The position numbers and the translations under genes are program-made. Shown here one piece after another: positions 46,680-54,559 of a stretch of 64,000 bases of DNA (positions are counted from its first letter, which is position 1; each line of letters opens with the position of its first letter). The stretch is from NCBI GenBank assembly GCA_029558905.1, contig JAKQCX010000011.1, positions 100,570 through 164,569 of the forward strand. The letters run 5' to 3'. Under the pieces are notes generated by a model. That model saw only the letters and a program-made list of their open reading frames with translations, made no database searches and was not told where the DNA came from. This DNA is from Pseudomonadota bacterium. GTDB taxonomy: Bacteria; Pseudomonadota; Gammaproteobacteria; Burkholderiales; Thiobacillaceae.

Positions 46680-49000
46680 TGCACAAGCAAGCCCACATCA
46701 TCGGCCTGGTTGGCAACCCTAACTGCGGCAAGACCACCCTGTTCAATGCCCTGACCGGTGCCAAGCAGCGCGTGGGCAACTGGCCCGGCGTCACGGTGGA
46801 GCGCAAGAGCGGCGAATACCGGCACGAGGGCACGCGCTACGAGGTGGTGGACCTACCCGGTACCTACTCCCTGGACGTGGTGGACCGGGAAGTATCCCTG
46901 GACGAGAAGGTGGCGCGCGACTATGTGCACGCCAACGAGGCGGACCTGATCATCAACATCGTCGATGCGTCCAACCTGGAGCGCAACCTGTATCTCACCA
47001 GCCAGCTGGCGGAGATGCGTGTGCCCCTGCTGGTGGTGCTGAACATGGTGGACGTGGCCGAGAGCAAGGGCATGACGGTGGATGCCCGGGCCCTGTCCAG
47101 GGAACTGGGCTGCCCCGTGGTGCCCATGGTGGCCTCCCTGGGCAAGGGCATACGGGAACTGAAGGAGGCCATTGCCGGGGCTGCGGACGAGCGTCCCCGG
47201 CCCTCGGTACATCTGACCTATCAGCCGGACCTGGAGCAGGCCGTCACGGAACTGGCCATGCATCTGGAGGAGACCGCGCGCACCAGCGGGGTATCCCCGC
47301 GCTGGCTTGCGGCACGCCTGCTGGAAGGGGACGATCTGGCCGGCCGCGCGGCCGGTCCCGCCCTCATGGCGCAGGCGCGCAACCTGGCCGGGGCCCTGGG
47401 AGAGGATATCGACATCAAGGTGGCGGATGCCCGCTACGGCCTGGCCAACCACATCGCCCACCACAGTGTGCAAGTCGCCGGACAGATGGGGCGGGATGTT
47501 ACGGACCGCATCGATCGGATCGTGCTCAACCGGGCCCTGGGCATCCCCATCTTCCTGGTGATGATGTATCTCATGTTCATGTTCACCATCAACCTGGGTG
47601 GGGCCTTCATCGACTTCTTCGATCAATTCGCCAGCGCCCTGTTCGTGGATGGCTTCGCCGAACTGCTGGCGGGCATGAACGCCCCCGAGTGGCTCACCGT
47701 GGCCCTGGCCAAGGGCATCGGTGGCGGCATGCAGACCGTGGCCACCTTCATCCCCATCATCGGCTTCCTGTACCTGTTCCTGTCCGCGCTGGAAGACTCC
47801 GGCTACATGGCCCGGGCCGCCTTCGTCATGGATCGCTTCATGCGCTGGGTGGGCCTGCCCGGCAAGTCCTTCGTTCCACTCATCGTTGGCTTCGGCTGCA
47901 ACGTTCCGGCCATCATGGCCACCCGCACCCTGGAGCACCGCCGTGACCGGCTCATGACCATCGCCATGGCCCCCTTCATGTCCTGCGGTGCCCGCCTGCC
48001 GGTCTATGTGCTGTTCGCGGCGGCGTTCTTTCCCCAGGGCGGACAGAACGTGGTATTCGGTCTCTACATCATCGGCATCGCCGTGGCCGTGGCCACGGGC
48101 CTGGTGCTGAAGAACACCGTGCTCAAGGGCGAGGCCACGCCCTTCATCATGGAACTGCCGCCCTACCATCTGCCCACCCTGAAGGGCATCCTGCTGCATA
48201 CCTGGGATCGCCTGAAGAGCTTCATCGTGCGGGCCGGTCGGGTCATCGTACCCATGGTGCTGGTGCTCAACTTCCTCAACGCCCTGGGCACGGATGGCAG
48301 CTTCGGCCACGAGGACAGCGACAGGTCCATGCTGGCGGAGGTGGGCCGTACCATCTCGCCAGCATTCGCGCCCATGGGCCTGACCCCGGAAAACTGGCCC
48401 GCGGCCGTAGGCATCTTCACCGGCGTGCTGGCCAAGGAGGCCGTGGTGGGTACCCTGGATGCGACCTACAGTGCCCTGGCCGCCAAGGATGGCGGGGTGG
48501 AGGACGCTGAGCCCCCCTTCCGGCTGGCCGAGGCCCTGGGCGCAGCCTTGGCCACCATCCCGGCCAACCTGGCGGATGCGCTCGGGGCCTGGTCCGATCC
48601 CCTCGGCCTGGCCGCGGTGGACTCCGCGGACCAGAAGGCCGTGGCCGAGGAACAGCACATCTCCAGCGGCACGTTCGGGGCCATGGCGGCACGCTTCGAT
48701 GGCGCCGCCGGGGCCTTTGCCTACCTGCTGTTCATCCTGCTGTACATGCCTTGTACCGCGGCCCTGGCCGCCATGTACCAGGAATCCGGCCCACGCTGGA
48801 CCGCCTTCGTGGCCTTGTGGACCACAGGCATGGCCTATGGCCTCTCCACCCTGTACTACCAGACGGCCATATTCGCCCGCGCACCCACCCAGGCCACGGT
48901 CTGGATCGGCGTGGTCGTGGCAGGCTTCGCGTTGGGTTTCCTGTGGCTGCGCTGGCAGGGCCGGCGGGAAATGACACAGCTCGCGACGGCGACGCATTAG
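46679..49000 (+). CDS. feoB: Ferrous iron transporter FeoB
   Basis: FeoB imports Fe(II) across the inner membrane. The 773-residue product has an N-terminal G domain with GNPNCGKTTLFN (G1), DLPGTYSL (G3) and LNMVDVAE (G4), then a membrane part with two Gate regions, visible as YMARAAFVMDRFMRWVGLPG and GFGCNVPAIMATRTLE (Cys in the pore) and a further CG in MSCGARLPVYVLF. Length equals that of E. coli FeoB (773). It is coupled to feoA at 46452 and followed by a feoC-like gene 190 bases on. Confidence 0.97.
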   Translation: MHKQAHIIGLVGNPNCGKTTLFNALTGAKQRVGNWPGVTVERKSGEYRHEGTRYEVVDLPGTYSLDVVDREVSLDEKVARDYVHANEADLIINIVDASNLERNLYLTSQLAEMRVPLLVVLNMVDVAESKGMTVDARALSRELGCPVVPMVASLGKGIRELKEAIAGAADERPRPSVHLTYQPDLEQAVTELAMHLEETARTSGVSPRWLAARLLEGDDLAGRAAGPALMAQARNLAGALGEDIDIKVADARYGLANHIAHHSVQVAGQMGRDVTDRIDRIVLNRALGIPIFLVMMYLMFMFTINLGGAFIDFFDQFASALFVDGFAELLAGMNAPEWLTVALAKGIGGGMQTVATFIPIIGFLYLFLSALEDSGYMARAAFVMDRFMRWVGLPGKSFVPLIVGFGCNVPAIMATRTLEHRRDRLMTIAMAPFMSCGARLPVYVLFAAAFFPQGGQNVVFGLYIIGIAVAVATGLVLKNTVLKGEATPFIMELPPYHLPTLKGILLHTWDRLKSFIVRAGRVIVPMVLVLNFLNALGTDGSFGHEDSDRSMLAEVGRTISPAFAPMGLTPENWPAAVGIFTGVLAKEAVVGTLDATYSALAAKDGGVEDAEPPFRLAEALGAALATIPANLADALGAWSDPLGLAAVDSADQKAVAEEQHISSGTFGAMAARFDGAAGAFAYLLFILLYMPCTAALAAMYQESGPRWTAFVALWTTGMAYGLSTLYYQTAIFARAPTQATVWIGVVVAGFALGFLWLRWQGRREMTQLATATH

Positions 49001-49190
49001 GGATGTGCGGATCCATGGGGAAGAGTCGCGAAGACGCGACGCCCGCGAAGATGGCATGTGGCGTCCGACATGGCAGACCCGGTCTGCTTCGGCCTCCACT
49101 GGAGAGACAACTGCTGCACCCGGCGCCCGGTGCGAGACGGGACGGCCATCCATACCCCATTCAGCATTCCTTCTGGGAAAGGGGGTCGAC

Positions 49191-49412
49191 ATGATCCTGT
49201 CCCGCATCAATGACTACATGCGGCTGCACCGTCGGGCCAGTGTCGCGGACATGGCCCTGGGCCTGGATGCCGCCCCGGAAGCGGTGAAAGGCATGCTGGA
49301 CGTACTGGAACGCAAGGGTCGGGTACGACGCCTGCCCTCCGGCACGGCCTGTACAGGCTGCTGCAAATGCGACCCCAACACGGTGGAACTGTACGAGTGG
49401 GTAGGCGGCTGA
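49191..49412 (+). CDS. feoC: FeoC-like winged-helix protein with Cys cluster
   Basis: The 73-residue product is a small winged-helix protein typical of FeoC: INDYMRLHRRASVADMALGL, then GMLDVLERKGRVRRLP, and a loop with four Cys residues (CTGCCKC) before a short strand (TVELYEWVG). FeoC is thought to modulate FeoB, possibly through an Fe-S cluster bound by these cysteines. The ATG at 49191 follows GGGAAAGGGGG. The gene is separated from feoB by 190 bases without other features. Confidence 0.85.
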   Translation: MILSRINDYMRLHRRASVADMALGLDAAPEAVKGMLDVLERKGRVRRLPSGTACTGCCKCDPNTVELYEWVGG

Positions 49413-49543
49413 AGTCCCGCTGGTAACGCCCAGACGGCCTCGCCTGGGTCGACCGCCGAAACCCGCGTACAGGGTGTCTGGCTCCGTCACACGGCCCCTG
49501 CGCGCGCTGCACCATCACCCCATACGAATCATTTTGTTGACAT

Positions 49544-49581
49544 TCATTCTCATTCGTACTCAAATGAGAACACATCTCATT
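49544..49581 (+). promoter_or_regulatory. Fur operator (perfect palindrome plus a second half-site) before bfd
   Basis: AATGAGA-ACACA-TCTCATT at 49563-49581 is a perfect 7-5-7 inverted repeat and the best Fur box of the window. Directly upstream, TCATTCTCATTCG at 49544-49556 adds another half-site cluster in the opposite sense. The site begins 32 bases before the bfd ATG at 49595, inside the expected promoter. It supports iron repression of bfd. Confidence 0.85.
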
Positions 49582-49594
49582 ATGGGTTCGCATC

Positions 49595-49795
49595 ATGTAC
49601 GTTTGTGTCTGCCAGGCGGTTACCGAACACCAAGTGCGCGAGGCGGTAAGCAAGGGTGTGACTTCCATGCGCGGCCTGCGTGAGCACTTGGGAGTGGCTT
49701 CGGAGTGCGGACGTTGTGCGCGCTGCGCACATGGCATTCTGAAGGAATGCCGGGGCTGCCCGTCGCGCGAGGAAGGCCTGGCCTGCGCCGCCTGA
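49595..49795 (+). CDS. bfd: Bacterioferritin-associated ferredoxin Bfd
   Basis: Bfd is a small [2Fe-2S] protein that donates electrons to bacterioferritin so that stored iron is released. The 66-residue product has the four cluster ligands in [18 protein letters not shown] (Cys4, Cys6) and [12 protein letters not shown] (Cys38, Cys41). The C-terminus adds further cysteines ([16 protein letters not shown]), which is longer than usual. It is preceded by a Fur box and followed by bfr 112 bases later. Confidence 0.94.
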   Translation: MYVCVCQAVTEHQVREAVSKGVTSMRGLREHLGVASECGRCARCAHGILKECRGCPSREEGLACAA

Positions 49796-49863
49796 TTCAC
49801 TACAATGCGGGCACGGCGCCCGTGTATCCGACAACCCGGGCAGGCGGGCACGCCGACATGATG

Positions 49864-49882
49864 ACGGAGCGCAATGCTCCGT
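49864..49882 (+). other. Hairpin in the leader of bfr
   Basis: ACGGAGC-GCAAT-GCTCCGT is a perfect 7-base stem with a 5-base loop in the space between bfd and bfr, ending 25 bases before the bfr ATG. It could attenuate read-through from bfd or protect the bfr mRNA end. No T run follows. Confidence 0.45.
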
Positions 49883-49907
49883 TCCCATACAGCCACCGGA
49901 GCGTTCC

Positions 49908-50387
49908 ATGAAAGGCGACAAGAAAGTCATCCAGTATCTGAACAAGGCCCTCACCGTGGAGCTGACGGCCATCAACCAGTACTTCCTGCATGCCCGCATG
50001 TACAAGAACTGGGGCCTGCATGCGCTGGGCAAGCACGAATATGAGGAATCCATCGAAGAGATGCATCATGCCGACAAGCTCATCGAGCGCATTCTCTTCC
50101 TGGAAGGCCTGCCCAATCTGCAGGATCTGGGCAAGTTGCTGATCGGCGAGAACGTGCCCGAATGCCTGGCCTGCGACCTCAAGCTGGAGCACAACGGCCA
50201 TGCCCTGTACATCGAGGCCATCGCTTACTGCGAGACGGTGAAGGATTACGTCTCGCGTGACCTGCTGCAGGCGATCCAGAAGGACACCGAGAGCCACATC
50301 GACTACCTGGAGACCCAGCTTGAATTGCTGGATAAGGTCGGCTTGCAGAATTACCTGCAGACCGGCATGGGGGGCATCGAGGACTGA
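49908..50387 (+). CDS. bfr: Bacterioferritin
   Basis: Bfr forms a 24-subunit shell that stores iron as ferric mineral. The 159-residue product starts [33 protein letters not shown] and keeps the ferroxidase ligands Glu18, Glu51, His54, Glu94, Glu127 and His130 as judged by alignment with E. coli Bfr. The heme ligand Met52 is present in EEMHHAD, so it is a heme-binding Bfr rather than a Ftn-type protein. It sits behind bfd, its reductase partner. Confidence 0.97.
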   Translation: MKGDKKVIQYLNKALTVELTAINQYFLHARMYKNWGLHALGKHEYEESIEEMHHADKLIERILFLEGLPNLQDLGKLLIGENVPECLACDLKLEHNGHALYIEAIAYCETVKDYVSRDLLQAIQKDTESHIDYLETQLELLDKVGLQNYLQTGMGGIED

Positions 50388-50526
50388 GGGTGCGAGCGTG
50401 GATCCTTCCGGTCGATGCCTCGTGACCGCGGCCCGGAGTGTCTCTCTGCGCGTGTGAAATCCGGGTGCAACCCACGGTGGCCCTGTCCTCCCGATCCACA
50501 GATCCGCGCTGAGCCGCGCAGCACGC

Positions 50527-51198
50527 ATGCGCCTGCTGCTGGTGGAAGACGACCCCATGATCGGCGAGGGCGTGCACCTGGGCCTGACCCAGGAAGGCTA
50601 CGCCACGGATTGGGTGAAGAACGCTACCGCGGCCGAATCCGCGCTGACGGCGGGGGCCTATGACCTGATGCTTCTGGACCTGGGTCTGCCCGGCCGGGAT
50701 GGGCTGGCGCTGCTGCGTACGCTGCGCATTCAGGGGGCAGTCCTGCCGGTGCTCATCCTCACGGCACGAGACGGTGTGGCCGATCGGGTCGCCGGCCTGG
50801 ATGCGGGGGCCGACGACTACCTGGTCAAACCCTTCGATCTGGAAGAACTGTTCGCCCGAATTCGCGCCCTGCTGCGCCGTCAGGCGGGCCGGGCCGAACC
50901 GCAGTTGCGGCATGGTGCCCTGAGTCTGGACCCGGTGCATGGCGCCGTGACCATGGCGGGGCGTACGGTTCTGCTGTCGGCCAAGGAATTCGCCATCCTG
51001 CAGGCCCTGCTGCACCGGCCGGGTCTGCCCCTGTCGCGCGGCCAGCTGGAACAGCATGTATACAGCTGGAAGGAGGCGGTGGACAGCAACGCGGTGGAGG
51101 TCCACATCCACGCCCTGCGGCGCAAGCTTGGGGCAGGCTGGATCCTCAACCTGCGGGGTGTGGGCTACTACGTGCCCGCCGAGCCACCTGTGGCCTGA
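50527..51198 (+). CDS. OmpR/PhoB-family response regulator (QseB/PmrA-like)
   Basis: The 223-residue product has a receiver domain with LLLVEDDPMI, phospho-acceptor Asp51 (LMLLDLGLPG), LTARDGVADRVAGLDAGADDYLVKPFDLEELFAR, and a winged-helix DNA-binding domain from about residue 125 (EFAILQALLHRPG and VDSNAVEVHIHALRRKL). The overall pattern is that of QseB and PmrA. It lies five bases before the histidine-kinase gene. A PmrA/QseB-like box lies at 52954, before the protease gene. Confidence 0.93.
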   Translation: MRLLLVEDDPMIGEGVHLGLTQEGYATDWVKNATAAESALTAGAYDLMLLDLGLPGRDGLALLRTLRIQGAVLPVLILTARDGVADRVAGLDAGADDYLVKPFDLEELFARIRALLRRQAGRAEPQLRHGALSLDPVHGAVTMAGRTVLLSAKEFAILQALLHRPGLPLSRGQLEQHVYSWKEAVDSNAVEVHIHALRRKLGAGWILNLRGVGYYVPAEPPVA

Positions 51199-51203
51199 GG
51201 GCC

Positions 51204-52529
51204 ATGCGCTCCATCCGCGCGCATCTGTCCGTCCATGTGCTGGCGGCCCTGCTCCTCGCCCTGGTACCCGGAGGGTACATCGCCTACCAGAGCGTTCTGC
51301 GGGAGTCCGACATCATTCTCGATTACCACTTGCGACAGGTGGCCCGCACACAGGCCCACCGGCCCGCCATGGCGGCCTTGCCCGAGACCGATGCCGCCTC
51401 CGCCGCGCGCTTCGATCTGGTCATCCAGATCTGGGATGCGACCGGCAGCCGACTCTATCTATCGCGCCCGCATACCGACCTGCCCGGTTTCGCGCAATTG
51501 GGCTACACGACACTGAACACGGCGGAGGGGCGCTGGCGGGTCTACAGCGAGCAGATCCGCGGCCGGGTCGTCCAGGTGGCCCAGCCCATGGCCGTGCGGG
51601 AAGGCCTGGCCCTGGAGATGGCCTTGCGGGTGATGCTGCCCTGGCTGGGAATGGTGCCCCTGCTCGTGGCCCTGGTCTGGTTTGCCATCGGCCGGGGCCT
51701 GGCCGTACTCGGGGCGGTGACCCAGGCAGTGGATGCGCGCAATCCGGACAGCCTGGAACCTCTGCGACTCGCTTGGGTACCCGACGAACTGCGCCCTCTC
51801 GTGGCGGCCCTGGACGCCCTGCTGGCTCGGCTGGCCCAGGCCCTGGAGGCGCAACGCACGTTCACCGCCGATGCCGCGCATGAGCTGCGCACGCCCCTGG
51901 CCGCCCTCCAGCTCCAGACGCAGATGCTGGCACGCAGCCGCAACGAGGAAGAGCGGCAACAGGCCTTGGGCAGGCTCCAGGGAGGCCTGCAGCGTGCCAC
52001 CCATGTGGTGGAACAACTGCTTACGCTGGCACGCCAGGAAGATGGTGCTCCGGCTCCGCGCGAGAACGTGGACCTACACGCCCTGGCGGTCGGGGTCATC
52101 GCCGAACGTGCCCCGCTGGCCCGGGCCAGAGGCATAGATCTGGGACTGGCGAGTGGCGAGACCACCGCCTCCATCCCGGGGGATGCGCGGGCCCTGCACA
52201 TCCTGCTGGCCAATCTGGTGGACAATGCCTTGCGCTTCACCCCCCCCGGTGGGCAGGTGGATGTGGATGTGGGGCGCGGGCGAGAAGGCGCCTGGCTGGC
52301 GGTACGTGATACGGGACCGGGTATCCGCACGGCGGACCGGGAGCGGGTCTTCGATCGTTTCTTTCGGGGTACGGCCGCTACGGACCAGGCCGGCAGCGGC
52401 CTGGGCCTGGCCATCGTGCAACGCATTGCCCAGCGGCACGGGGCCCGGCTGGTGCTGGAAGACGCCATGCCTGGCCCGGGTCTGCGGGTGAGTGTGGTCT
52501 TTACCGGGCATGAGGGTGTAGCGGCTTGA
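51204..52529 (+). CDS. Sensor histidine kinase (QseC/PmrB-like)
   Basis: The 441-residue product has two membrane helices (VHVLAALLLALVPGGYIAYQ near the N-terminus, and VMLPWLGMVPLLVALVWFAI at about residue 140), enclosing a periplasmic region of about 110 residues. A HAMP-like segment follows, then the H-box DAAHELRTPLAALQLQTQ with His226, the N-box LVDNALRFTPPGG and the G-box DTGPGI and GSGLGLAIV. It is coupled to the response-regulator gene. The periplasmic sensor has no recognised ligand motif. Confidence 0.93.
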   Translation: MRSIRAHLSVHVLAALLLALVPGGYIAYQSVLRESDIILDYHLRQVARTQAHRPAMAALPETDAASAARFDLVIQIWDATGSRLYLSRPHTDLPGFAQLGYTTLNTAEGRWRVYSEQIRGRVVQVAQPMAVREGLALEMALRVMLPWLGMVPLLVALVWFAIGRGLAVLGAVTQAVDARNPDSLEPLRLAWVPDELRPLVAALDALLARLAQALEAQRTFTADAAHELRTPLAALQLQTQMLARSRNEEERQQALGRLQGGLQRATHVVEQLLTLARQEDGAPAPRENVDLHALAVGVIAERAPLARARGIDLGLASGETTASIPGDARALHILLANLVDNALRFTPPGGQVDVDVGRGREGAWLAVRDTGPGIRTADRERVFDRFFRGTAATDQAGSGLGLAIVQRIAQRHGARLVLEDAMPGPGLRVSVVFTGHEGVAA

Positions 52530-52953
52530 CACGCGCGGCGCGGACATGCCGCAGTGACGCGGGCGCGGGTGGAACGCCCGCGCGTGTTCTCCTTCCACGC
52601 GCAGCGGGACTGCGATTTCCACTGGCCGCATCGACTGGGCGCCTCCTCACCCTGGTCGCCTTGACGGACATGGGGTTGGCTTCCAGCCCGTCAAGGCGAA
52701 GCCCCGACACCCGCCATACCGGACAGCCCGATTCCCGTCATCCACAGCCCAATGCCTATCGTCGCGGCGTCCCCATGCCCGCCATTGCGACCTGACGGGT
52801 TGCGTCTCTGGCCGACGCCGATGCCCTGCCAAGGCGACCGTCTCCATGCCAGTCATCCCGAATAACCAGATTCCTGTCATTCCGAGCGGCCAGATTCCTG
52901 TCATTCCGAGCGCAGTGAGGAATCTTCTGCATGGCAGGCCCCGCCGGCATCTT

Positions 52954-52970
52954 CCTAAGTTTCGCTTAAA
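52954..52970 (+). promoter_or_regulatory. PmrA/QseB-like operator before the protease gene
   Basis: CCTAAG-TTTCG-CTTAAA resembles the PmrA/QseB direct repeat CTTAAG-N5-CTTAAG with one mismatch in each half. It is 66 bases before the ATG of the HtrA gene and lies downstream of a QseBC/PmrAB-type gene pair, in an AT-rich island. It is a candidate site, not proven. Confidence 0.45.
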
Positions 52971-52995
52971 ACACATGCCTTACTCTGGTGCCATG

Positions 52996-53016
52996 GAACG
53001 GACGCGTTGTCCGTTC
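52996..53016 (+). other. Hairpin in the leader of the protease gene
   Basis: GAACGGAC-GCGTT-GTCCGTTC is a perfect 8-base stem with a 5-base loop, ending 19 bases before the ATG and close to the GGAG ribosome-binding site. It is similar in form to the hairpin before bfr. It could slow or regulate translation; no further evidence. Confidence 0.4.
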
Positions 53017-53035
53017 GAGAACCTCTGGAGAAACC

Positions 53036-54532
53036 ATGGAAATCTCAATCGCTTCCACACCCCCTGGCAACTCCGCCAGAAAAGACACCCTGGTCCGAAA
53101 CCTGGCCGTGCTGTCCGTAACGCTCCTGATCGTACTGGGCCTGGCCCTGGCGGCCTATGGCTGGCTGCACGGCTTCCGCTTTCAACCGGCAGGCCCCGAA
53201 ACGAACGTAACGGCGCAGCAGCCCGCGCCCATGCAGGCGGCGATCAGCGGCCTGCCCGACTTCACCCCCATCATCCAGGAGTACGGGCCGGCCGTGGTGA
53301 ATATTCAAGTCATTACCCAGGGCAGGCGGCACATCGGTCTGGGCGAGAGCGGGGATGACCCCATGTTCCAGTTTTTCCGTCGCTTCGGCGTGCCACTCCC
53401 CAGCCAACCCACACCACGGCAGGGTGCGGGATCGGGCTTCATCATCAGCCCCGACGGCATCATCCTCACCAATGCGCATGTGGTGGACGGCGCCAGCGAG
53501 GTGACCGTGAAGCTCACCGACCGGCGCGAGCTCAAGGCCAGGGTGGTGGGTCTGGACAAGCCCACGGATGTGGCCGTGCTGCGGGTGGACGCCCGCGACC
53601 TGCCCGTGGCGCGGCTGGGCGCCTCGGAGCCCCTGCGGGTGGGCGAATGGGTGCTGGCCATCGGCGCGCCCTTCGGCTTCGAAAACAGTGCCACGGCGGG
53701 CATCGTCTCCGCCAAGGCCAGGGCACTGCCCGACGAGGCCTATGTGCCTTTCATCCAGACCGACGTGGCGGTCAATCCAGGCAATTCCGGCGGTCCCCTG
53801 TTCAATCTGCGCGGTGAGGTGGTGGGCATCAACTCCCAGATATACAGCCAGACCGGCGGCTATCAGGGCCTGTCCTTCGCCATTCCCATCGATGTGGCGT
53901 TGAAGGTCAAGGATCAGATCCTGCACGACGGCAAGGTCACACGCGGCCGCCTGGGCGTGGGCATCCAGGATGTCAATCAGGCCCTGGCCCAGTCCTTCGG
54001 GCTGAAGAAACCGGCCGGCGCCCTGGTGAGCATGGTGGAAAACGGCAGCCCCGCCGAGCGGGCGGGCATGAAGGCCGGGGATGTGATCCTGGCGTTGAAC
54101 GGTACGGCCATCCAGTCCGCCCAAGAACTTCCCCCCGTTGTGGCCGCCCTGCAACCCGGCGCCAAGGCCGTGCTGGAAATCTGGCGCAATGGCAGCATGC
54201 ACAAGCTCACCGTGCAGGTGGGAGAGCTGACGCAGGAACTGGCGGTGGACGATGCCCCCGCCGAGGGTGGGCGCCTGGGACTGGCGGCACGGCCCCTGAA
54301 TGCGGACGAAAGGCAGCAGCTGGGCGTGGCGGGTGGTCTGCTGGTCCTGGAGGCAACGGGCCCCGCCCTCCGGGCCGGCATCCGTGAAGGCGACGTGATC
54401 CTGGCGCTGAACGGCAATCCGCTGCGCAGCGTGGAGGAACTGCGCAACCTCGCAGACAAGGCAGGCAAGCGCTTTGCCCTGCTCATCCAGCGCGGCGAGG
54501 CCAAGCTCTTCGTGCCGATGACGCCGGGCTGA
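53036..54532 (+). CDS. Do-like HtrA serine protease, membrane-anchored with two PDZ domains
   Basis: The 498-residue product starts with a cytoplasmic tail and one hydrophobic helix (about residues 22-45), so it is probably anchored by that helix or a long uncleaved signal. The trypsin-like domain has the catalytic triad His148 (TNAHVVDG), Asp178 (KPTDVAVLRVD) and Ser251 (NPGNSGGPLFN). Two PDZ domains follow, with GRLGVGIQDVNQALAQSFGL and GLAARPLNADERQQLGV at their starts. The layout is DegP/DegQ-like but with an N-terminal anchor as in DegS. It degrades misfolded periplasmic proteins. It follows a two-component system and may be controlled by it. Confidence 0.93.
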   Translation: MEISIASTPPGNSARKDTLVRNLAVLSVTLLIVLGLALAAYGWLHGFRFQPAGPETNVTAQQPAPMQAAISGLPDFTPIIQEYGPAVVNIQVITQGRRHIGLGESGDDPMFQFFRRFGVPLPSQPTPRQGAGSGFIISPDGIILTNAHVVDGASEVTVKLTDRRELKARVVGLDKPTDVAVLRVDARDLPVARLGASEPLRVGEWVLAIGAPFGFENSATAGIVSAKARALPDEAYVPFIQTDVAVNPGNSGGPLFNLRGEVVGINSQIYSQTGGYQGLSFAIPIDVALKVKDQILHDGKVTRGRLGVGIQDVNQALAQSFGLKKPAGALVSMVENGSPAERAGMKAGDVILALNGTAIQSAQELPPVVAALQPGAKAVLEIWRNGSMHKLTVQVGELTQELAVDDAPAEGGRLGLAARPLNADERQQLGVAGGLLVLEATGPALRAGIREGDVILALNGNPLRSVEELRNLADKAGKRFALLIQRGEAKLFVPMTPG

Positions 54533-54559
54533 GGCGGGAAAAGCGTGGCCCGGGCGCCA

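Larger units (their letters stand above)
52530..53035. repeat. 506-base intergenic region with tandem and dispersed repeats and a regulatory box
   Basis: No gene is supported. CCAGATTCCTGTCATTCCGAG occurs twice with a 24-base period (52866-52889 and 52890-52913), followed by CGCAGTGAGGAATCTTCTGC. These match the dispersed repeat at 23024 and 31007. The 3' part has a PmrA/QseB-like box (52954-52970), a hairpin (52996-53016) and the ribosome-binding site of the protease gene. The first 300 bases hold only GC-rich, non-coding-looking sequence. Confidence 0.7.

Noticed and set aside
46853-49210. A 785-codon open frame on the minus strand opposite feoB
   Set aside because: It lies fully antisense to feoB, has no recognisable domain and is explained by GC-rich codon structure on the opposite strand.
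52866-52913. Tandem 24-base units as a possible CRISPR start
   Set aside because: Only two units, directly adjacent without spacers, and no cas genes nearby. They are tandem copies of the dispersed repeat.
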